DNA of 9,555 nucleotides from CBW1002 sp046081905 (GTDB taxonomy: Bacteria > Cyanobacteriota > Cyanobacteriia > PCC-6307 > Cyanobiaceae): NCBI GenBank assembly GCA_046081905.1, contig JBJTWS010000371.1, positions 1 to 9,555 of the forward strand, given 5' to 3'. The notes below the pieces were generated by a model, which was given only the letters and a program-made list of their open reading frames with translations, made no database searches and had not been told where the DNA came from. Position numbers and translations under genes: made by a program. Of the stretch, positions 5,300-9,555 are shown in pieces. Numbering within the stretch: the first letter of the stretch is position 1; each line of letters starts with the position of its first letter.

Positions 5300-8094
5300 G
5301 CCGCGCGACACCCCAGAACCCTGCGGCCGCTGAGGCGGCACCGGCGGTGCCACCGGCCCACGCCCGCTCCGGCGATGACCTGCTGGTCCAGTTGGGTACG
5401 GATGGGCAGCGCGGCCTCACGGAGGCGGAGGCCGAGGCGCGCCTGCGGCGCGATGGACCCAATGAACTGAGCAGCCGCGGGGCACCGCCGGCCTGGTGGC
5501 GCTTCCTGGGCCAGTTCAACGATCCGATGCTCTACGCCCTCCTGGCGGTGGGGGGCGTCAAGTCGCTCACGGGCGATCCCCGCGAGGCGCTCGTGATCTG
5601 GAGCGTCACCCTGATCAATGCCGTGATCGGTTTCGTGCAGGAGAGTCGCGCCGAAACCGCCATCGCCTCCCTGGCCCGGGTGGTGCGCACGGAGGTGTCG
5701 GTGGTGCGCGACGGCCAGGACCGCCGCCTCGCCTCCGAGGCTCTGGTGGTGGGCGATCTGGTGCGGCTCGAGGCCGGCGACAAGGTGCCCGCCGACCTGC
5801 GCCTGCTGCGGGCCCGGGATCTGCGGGTGGATGAATCCAGCCTCACCGGGGAGGCGCTGCCGGCCTCCAAGGACACGGCCGTGGTGGCGCTGGAGGCCCC
5901 CCTGGCGGAGCGCAGCGGCATGGCCTTCGCCGGCAGCTTCGTGAGCGCCGGCCAGGCGGTGGGCCTGGTGGTGGCCGCCGCCGATGCCACCGAGGTGGGG
6001 CTCCTCTCCACCGCCCTGGGGGAGCAGGTGAACCTCAGCACCCCGCTGACGCGGCAGTTCGCCCGCTTCAGCGCCACCATGCTGCGGATCATCCTGGTGC
6101 TGGCGCTGCTCACCTTCCTGGTGGGGCTCCTGCGGGGGCGGGAGCCGATCGAGATGTTCGACGGCGCCGTGGCCCTGGCGGTGGGGGCCATCCCGGAGGA
6201 GTTGCCGGCCATCGTGACCATCACCCTGGCGATCGGCGTGAACCGCATGGCCCGCCGCAACGCCATCATCCGCAAGCTGCCGGCGGTGGAGGCCCTGGGC
6301 AGCACCACGGTGATCTGCTCGGACAAGACCGGCACGCTCACCCAGAACCGCATGACCGTGCGGGAGGTGTATGCCGGCGGCGAAGTGCTGCGGCTCGAGG
6401 AGCTCTGGCCCGAGGCCGAGCCCGCAGCGGCGCTGGCGGCGGCACAGGAACCGGTCTCCCCCCCGGTGGATCCCCTTGCCCGCAATGTGGCCCTGCGGGA
6501 AACCCTGCTGGCGGGGCTTCTCTGCAACGACGTGCGGCTCACGGCCCAGCGCACCCTGCTGGGGGATCCCACCGAGACCGCCCTGCTGGAGGCGGCCCGC
6601 ACCGCCGGCCTCGACCGCGACGGCTCCCTCGATCGCCATCCCCGGCGGGATGCCATCCCCTTCGCCGCGGAGCAGCAGTACATGGCCACGCTGCACGGCA
6701 GCGAGCGGATCCTGCTGAAGGGCTCGGTGGAGACCGTGCTGCAGCGCTGCAGCCGCCAGCTGGGGGCCGACGGGCGGGAGGAACCGCTGGCGCCGGAGGC
6801 GATCGAAGCCGCGGTGAGCGCCATGGCTGGCCGGGGCCAGCGGCTGCTCGCCTTCGCGGTGGGCAGGGCCGATCCCGAACAGACGCGCCTCGAGCCCGGC
6901 GATGTGGCCGGTGATCTGGTGTTCCTGGAGCTGCAGGGGATGCTGGATCCACCGCGCCCCGAGGCGATCGCGGCGGTGGCTGCCTGCCAGGCCGCCGGCA
7001 TCCGCGTGAAGATGATCACCGGCGATCATCTCAAAACCGCCCGCTCGATCGCCCGTCAGATCGGCCTGGGTCGCCGGGGGGAGACGGCTGAAGGAACAGC
7101 TGAAGGAACAGCTGAAGAAATGGAGGAAATCCGGGCGCTGGAGGGCCGGGTGCTGGAGGCGATGGATCCCCGGGACCTGGCGGCCGCCGTGGCCGATGTG
7201 GATGTCTTTGCCCGGGTGGCTCCGATCCAGAAGCTCACCCTGGTGAAGGCCCTGCAGGCCGGGGGTGCGGTGGTGGCGATGACCGGTGATGGGGTGAACG
7301 ATGCGCCGGCCCTGCGGCAGGCGGACATCGGCATCGCCATGGGGCGCGGCGGCACCGCGGTGGCGCGCGAGGCGGCGGACATGCTGCTCACCGATGACAA
7401 CTTCGCCACGATCGAAGCCGCCGTGGAGGAGGGGCGTGCGATCGCGCTCAACCTCCGCAAGACCCTGGCCTTCGTGCTGCCAGTGAACGGTGGCGCCTCG
7501 ATGACGATCCTCTTCGCCGCGCTGTTCGGCCTGGAGCTGCCGGTCACGGCCCTGCAGGTGCTGTGGCTGAACATGATCAATGCCCTGCTGATGTCGGTGC
7601 CGCTCGCCTTCGAGCCCCGGGCGCCCCTGCTGATGCAGCAGCCGCCCCGACCTCCGGGGCAGCCCCTGCTCAACGCCTCGCTGATCCGGCGGCTGGTGCT
7701 CGTGTCGGCCACGTACTGGGTGCTGATCTTCCTCCTGTTCTCCTGGGTTCTGCAGCGGGGCGGCAGCCTGGCTCTGGCCCGCACGGTGGCGATCCAGGGA
7801 TTGGTGCTGACGCAGGTGGTGTATCTGCTCAGCATTTCCCAGATCGGCAAGCAACCGATGCGCTGGATCCGTCGGGGCTGGCGACACTTCACCCAGGCGC
7901 CGGTGTTGCTGCTGGGGCTCTCCACGGCACTTCTGCTCCAGGTGGGCTTCAGTCAGATCGGCTGGATGAACGGCTTCTTCGGAACCACGCCGCTGTCGAT
8001 CACGCAATGGTGGATCTGCGCCCTGCCGATGCTGCCGATGATTCCGCTGGCGGCTCTGGCGGAGTGGATCGATCCCACCACAGGACGGCAGTAA
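5296..8094 (+). CDS. P2-type cation-transporting ATPase, 932 aa
   Basis: A 932-residue P-type ATPase with all catalytic landmarks: actuator loop TGEA (TGE 184-186), M4 motif PEELP (300-304), phosphorylation site DKTGT (Asp343), the nucleotide-domain KGS (475-477), TGD (575-577) and TGDGVND (663-669). After an Ala/Pro-rich N-terminus (about 1-24) comes a cation ATPase N-terminal domain, then membrane helices before and after the cytoplasmic domains in the P2 arrangement, with a roughly 260-residue C-terminal membrane region. No heavy-metal CxxC domain or CPC motif is present, so it is not a P1B pump. In M6, where Ca2+ and Na+/K+ pumps carry an aspartate, the sequence is NMINA (759-763), with Ala at the aspartate position, as I recall for CtpF-like bacterial ATPases; the ion is therefore uncertain. 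Start ATG 5296 overlaps the MscS stop by 4 bp. A longer frame from 5200 overlies the MscS 3' end and is rejected. Confidence 0.94.
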   Translation: MSRATPQNPAAAEAAPAVPPAHARSGDDLLVQLGTDGQRGLTEAEAEARLRRDGPNELSSRGAPPAWWRFLGQFNDPMLYALLAVGGVKSLTGDPREALVIWSVTLINAVIGFVQESRAETAIASLARVVRTEVSVVRDGQDRRLASEALVVGDLVRLEAGDKVPADLRLLRARDLRVDESSLTGEALPASKDTAVVALEAPLAERSGMAFAGSFVSAGQAVGLVVAAADATEVGLLSTALGEQVNLSTPLTRQFARFSATMLRIILVLALLTFLVGLLRGREPIEMFDGAVALAVGAIPEELPAIVTITLAIGVNRMARRNAIIRKLPAVEALGSTTVICSDKTGTLTQNRMTVREVYAGGEVLRLEELWPEAEPAAALAAAQEPVSPPVDPLARNVALRETLLAGLLCNDVRLTAQRTLLGDPTETALLEAARTAGLDRDGSLDRHPRRDAIPFAAEQQYMATLHGSERILLKGSVETVLQRCSRQLGADGREEPLAPEAIEAAVSAMAGRGQRLLAFAVGRADPEQTRLEPGDVAGDLVFLELQGMLDPPRPEAIAAVAACQAAGIRVKMITGDHLKTARSIARQIGLGRRGETAEGTAEGTAEEMEEIRALEGRVLEAMDPRDLAAAVADVDVFARVAPIQKLTLVKALQAGGAVVAMTGDGVNDAPALRQADIGIAMGRGGTAVAREAADMLLTDDNFATIEAAVEEGRAIALNLRKTLAFVLPVNGGASMTILFAALFGLELPVTALQVLWLNMINALLMSVPLAFEPRAPLLMQQPPRPPGQPLLNASLIRRLVLVSATYWVLIFLLFSWVLQRGGSLALARTVAIQGLVLTQVVYLLSISQIGKQPMRWIRRGWRHFTQAPVLLLGLSTALLLQVGFSQIGWMNGFFGTTPLSITQWWICALPMLPMIPLAALAEWIDPTTGRQ
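6964..6971. repeat. HIP1 octamer GCGATCGC
   Basis: A perfect GCGATCGC in the ATPase gene, encoding part of EAIAA before the TGD motif. One of three exact copies in the window, more than base composition would lead one to expect by a rough estimate. Confidence 0.6.
7087..7117 (+). repeat. 12 bp tandem repeat, two full copies plus partial
   Basis: GCTGAAGGAACA occurs twice exactly (7087-7098 and 7099-7110) and a third copy begins at 7111 (GCTGAAG) before diverging. In frame it encodes AEGT-AEGT-AEEM (residues 598-609), an acidic extension between the segment after TGD and the helical part of the phosphorylation domain. The codons GAA, GGA, ACA and GCT are A/T-ending, unlike the G/C-ending codons around them, which suggests a recent in-frame expansion rather than an ancient domain. 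Confidence 0.9.
7438..7445. repeat. HIP1 octamer GCGATCGC
   Basis: Third exact GCGATCGC in the window, inside the ATPase gene at the boundary between the phosphorylation domain and membrane helix 5. Supports a cyanobacterial genome. Confidence 0.6.
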
Positions 8095-8161
8095 GGCTTC
8101 CGGAGAGGAGTTGGTTGCATCGGGTTGCGCCTTCGGGGCTGCCTCGATGACCATGACCCGC

Positions 8162-8167
8162 TATGTT
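8162..8167 (+). promoter_or_regulatory. possible -10 element before cyAbrB
   Basis: TATGTT lies 24 bp before the ATG at 8192 in the 97 bp gap after the ATPase gene and is the most A/T-rich hexamer there. No recognisable -35 hexamer stands at the right distance. It would give a very short leader of about 18 nt, and no clear Shine-Dalgarno sequence precedes the ATG. No convincing terminator is visible in this gap either, so read-through from the ATPase operon remains possible. Confidence 0.25.
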
Positions 8168-8191
8168 CGGTGTGTTCATCACATCGACCCA

Positions 8192-8560
8192 ATGCTTACG
8201 GGATCCGATCTCCTCGCCAAGGTCAAGGAACTGGGCGATGTCTCCAAGTCCGAACTGGTGCGCAGCTGCGGCTACGTCAGCACCAAGAAGGACGGCAGCG
8301 AGCGTCTGAACTTCACTGCCTTCTACGAAGCGCTCCTCGAAGCCAAGGGCGTCAGCCTCGGCGACGGTGGCGGCAAGGGTGTCGGCAAGGGTGGCCGCAA
8401 GCTGAGCTACATCACCAAGGTGCAGTTCAACGGGAACCTGCTGGTGGGCAAGGCCTACACCGCCATGCTCGACCTCCAGCCCGGCGACGAGTTTGAAATC
8501 AAGCTCGGCCGCAAGCAGATCCGCCTGGTGCCGGTCGGCAGCACCGACGACGAGGAGTGA
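8192..8560 (+). CDS. cyAbrB-family transcriptional regulator, 122 aa
   Basis: A complete 122-residue protein of the cyanobacterial AbrB type. The N-terminal part (about 1-55: LTGSDLLAKVKELG, ELVRSCGYVS, LNFTAFYEALLEAKG) is the cyanobacteria-specific region. A Gly/Lys linker (57-70) follows, then the AbrB DNA-binding fold at the C-terminus (about 70-115), including LQPGDEFEIKLGRKQIRLVPV, and an acidic tail. This order is opposite to B. subtilis AbrB, whose DNA-binding domain is N-terminal. Family members such as Sll0359 and Sll0822 of Synechocystis act as global regulators of carbon/nitrogen balance, hydrogenase and redox genes; which paralogue this is cannot be decided here. ATG 8192 fits the typical family start; the frame is open to 8111, but the added residues are not family-like. 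It has its own downstream hairpin and is probably separate from the ATPase operon. Confidence 0.95.
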   Translation: MLTGSDLLAKVKELGDVSKSELVRSCGYVSTKKDGSERLNFTAFYEALLEAKGVSLGDGGGKGVGKGGRKLSYITKVQFNGNLLVGKAYTAMLDLQPGDEFEIKLGRKQIRLVPVGSTDDEE

Positions 8561-8567
8561 TCGTGCC

Positions 8568-8601
8568 GCCCGGATCGGCTCTCCACGGGGCCGATCCGGG
8601 C
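8568..8601 (+). terminator. perfect 12 bp stem-loop after cyAbrB
   Basis: GCCCGGATCGGC (8568-8579) and GCCGATCCGGGC (8590-8601) pair perfectly across a 10 nt loop, beginning 8 bp after the cyAbrB stop codon. The position and G+C-rich stem fit an intrinsic terminator. Only two T residues follow, so the usual U-tract is missing; the hairpin may instead stop transcription poorly or protect the mRNA 3' end. Confidence 0.65.
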
Positions 8602-8705
8602 TTCACCACCCCCGGCGGATGGCGGCCACGCCCCAGGCCTGGCCCCGAGAAGGCGTGCCACTGGCAAAACTGGTGGGTCCAATGGCGGGTTTCGTAGCCC
8701 CGCTC

Positions 8706-8730
8706 ACCGAAGCGGGCCCCGCGCTTCGGT
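8706..8730. repeat. 9 bp stem-loop in non-coding stretch
   Basis: ACCGAAGCG (8706-8714) and CGCTTCGGT (8722-8730) are perfect complements around a 7 nt G/C loop. It lies in the non-coding stretch 8602-8887 between cyAbrB and the cupin gene. No T-run follows on the plus strand. It could be a second terminator, a small-RNA structure or part of a leader. I tried to read the surrounding stretch as a tRNA and could not. Confidence 0.5.
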
Positions 8731-8762
8731 TCACTAGCCCATTCCGCGTTCCGCTTTGTACG

Positions 8763-8774
8763 GATCCGCGGATC
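8763..8774. promoter_or_regulatory. 12 bp perfect palindrome, possible operator
   Basis: GATCCGCGGATC is a perfect, spacer-less palindrome, 113 bp before the preferred cupin start and 20 bp before the alternative ATG at 8795. The region just upstream has a poor promoter match (TTCACT at 8730-8735 and TTTGTA at 8755-8760, spacing 19). Symmetry and location suggest a dimeric regulator site, but this is inference. Confidence 0.3.
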
Positions 8775-8887
8775 GTCGCCTCCGGGACTCCGCCATGACC
8801 GCCGCCCCCCTCTCCGCAGCAGGATCCGCCTCCTCTCCGCTGCGAATGCAACAGGACAGTGAACCATCGCCGCCGAGGCCGGCGCCG

Positions 8888-9364
8888 ATGTTCGAGCTCA
8901 TCCCCTACGAGCGCTTCCGCGACACCCCGGCGGTGCGCTTCTACGACATCACAGTGCCGGCCTCCAACGCCCGCGATCTGGTGGTGCACAGCGGCCCGGC
9001 GATCAGCCCCCCGGACGATTCGGAGACGGGGGCCTGGCAGTTCTATCTCCACCCCCACCAGGAGGACAACCTCCTGGCCCTCAGCGGCGGCCGCACCTTC
9101 TATCTGGTCAACCTGGGCTGGAATTATCCCTATCACATCGTGCGGCTGGAGTCGGGCGGCGACATCCTGCGCATTCCTCCCGGCACCTTCCACCGCTCGG
9201 TGTCCGATCCCAACGGCTCGGTGGTACTCAACCAGGCCGTGCGCGACGAGGGGGCCAGCGTGGTGCGGGAATTCCGGGTGTACAACAGCCACCGCATCCC
9301 GCGCCTGTTCGCCACCACCTCCCGCACCGCTCCCCTGCCCAAGCTCCACGGAGTGAGCTGGTAA
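8888..9364 (+). CDS. small cupin-domain protein
   Basis: A 158-residue protein from MFELIPYERF to LHGVSW, predicted soluble and beta-rich. Cupin motif 1 is FYLHPHQEDNLLALSGG (H55, H57, E59 or D60, then GG at 67-68) and motif 2 is GDILRIPPGTFHRS (G91, P97, G99, H102), so a three-histidine metal site of the RmlC/cupin type is likely. Whether it acts as an isomerase, epimerase, oxygenase or binding protein is not evident. Start choice: the frame is open to an ATG at 8795 (189 residues), but residues added from there are Ala/Ser/Pro-rich and use A-ending codons unlike the rest, so that part may be leader; GAGG lies 10 nt before ATG 8888. The longer form cannot be excluded. It seems monocistronic, with hairpins on both sides. 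Confidence 0.85.
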   Translation: MFELIPYERFRDTPAVRFYDITVPASNARDLVVHSGPAISPPDDSETGAWQFYLHPHQEDNLLALSGGRTFYLVNLGWNYPYHIVRLESGGDILRIPPGTFHRSVSDPNGSVVLNQAVRDEGASVVREFRVYNSHRIPRLFATTSRTAPLPKLHGVSW

Positions 9365-9375
9365 GGCTGCGATCA

Positions 9376-9406
9376 GGGGCGCCGCCAAACCTGTCCCCGG
9401 CGCCCC
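9376..9406 (+). terminator. 9 bp stem-loop after cupin gene
   Basis: GGGGCGCCG (9376-9384) pairs perfectly with CGGCGCCCC (9398-9406) around a 13 nt loop, starting 11 bp after the cupin TAA. The position suggests transcription termination, but as after cyAbrB there is no T-tract, only C-rich sequence. Confidence 0.5.
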
Positions 9407-9464
9407 CGGTCCGTCCCTAGGAGTGTGTCGCCCATACCGCCCGGCCAGGCGAGCGCAGCGAACA

Positions 9465-9492
9465 CTGCGTCCGCAGACCGGATCTGTCCGGT
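9465..9492. repeat. adjacent short inverted repeats
   Basis: CTGCG-TC-CGCAG (9465-9476) is directly followed by ACCGGA-TCTG-TCCGGT (9477-9492). A CGCAG at 9454-9458 can also pair with CTGCG at 9465-9469, giving an alternative fold. They lie in a non-coding stretch 9407-9555 near the window edge. They may belong to a leader or small RNA of the next gene; nothing else there was recognised. Confidence 0.4.
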
Positions 9493-9555
9493 ACCGCATG
9501 CTTCTCGTCCTGTTGACCATTGCGATGGTGCTGATTCGTCTCTGACCGACTTGGC

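Noticed and set aside
5128..8154. Very long open frame on the minus strand opposite the MscS end and ATPase
   Set aside because: Translation is rich in His, Gln, Arg and Gly without domains. It is the expected antisense by-product of extreme G/C third-position bias in the well-supported ATPase gene.
8690..8760. Possible tRNA-like structure near TTCGGTTCACTAGC
   Set aside because: No acceptor-stem pairing, anticodon arm or proper T-loop could be built; only the simple 9 bp stem-loop is supported.
8603..9520. Minus-strand frame opposite the cupin gene and running to the right edge
   Set aside because: No recognisable domain and Arg/Gly-rich composition; the plus-strand cupin explains the coding signal.
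9513..9541. TTGACC as a -35 promoter box at the right edge
   Set aside because: A 17 bp spacing leads to TCGTCT, which is not a credible -10; the single hexamer match is not enough.
1..9555. CRISPR array, insertion sequence or phage genes
   Set aside because: No spaced direct repeats, transposase or integrase motifs, or terminal inverted repeats with target duplications were seen.

Overview
The window is very G+C-rich, its genes have strong G/C preference at third codon positions, and it probably comes from a cyanobacterium, most likely a high-GC Synechococcus/Cyanobium-type picocyanobacterium. The main evidence is a complete cyAbrB-type regulator (8192-8560), whose AbrB fold sits at the C-terminus as in the cyanobacterial family. 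Three GCGATCGC (HIP1) octamers are weaker supporting evidence. There is no transposase, integrase, CRISPR array or recognisable rRNA/tRNA.

Layout. Positions 1-374 (+) hold the 3' end of a gene that begins outside the window. It converges on, and overlaps by 20 bp, a minus-strand pair: an unrecognised 170-residue protein (975-1487) followed by a 2OG-Fe(II) dioxygenase (355-984), the two overlapping by 10 bp. From a short divergent control region (1488-1555) a compact plus-strand cluster runs from 1556 to 8094: an 84-residue acidic protein, a class I SAM-dependent methyltransferase, a membrane-anchored protein resembling a family 1 solute-binding protein, an MscS-type channel, and a P2-type cation ATPase. 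The junctions are a 5 bp gap, then 1, 4 and 4 bp overlaps, so the five genes very probably form one translationally coupled operon. After it come the cyAbrB gene, a strong terminator-like hairpin, a roughly 290 bp non-coding stretch with a second hairpin and a 12 bp palindrome, a small cupin gene (8888-9364), and a final structured stretch with no clear gene.

How the genes may work together. The operon joins three envelope components: a solute-binding fold with no ABC permease or ATPase beside it, a mechanosensitive-type channel, and an ion-pumping ATPase. This is the most interesting arrangement here. A plausible but unproven reading is an ion or osmotic-homeostasis module in which the binding protein senses a solute and acts on the channel, while the ATPase restores ion gradients. 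The ATPase belongs to a P2 subgroup without the usual membrane-helix-6 aspartate, so its ion cannot be read from sequence alone. No entirely new system can be demonstrated from this window; the orphan binding protein plus MscS coupling is the best lead.
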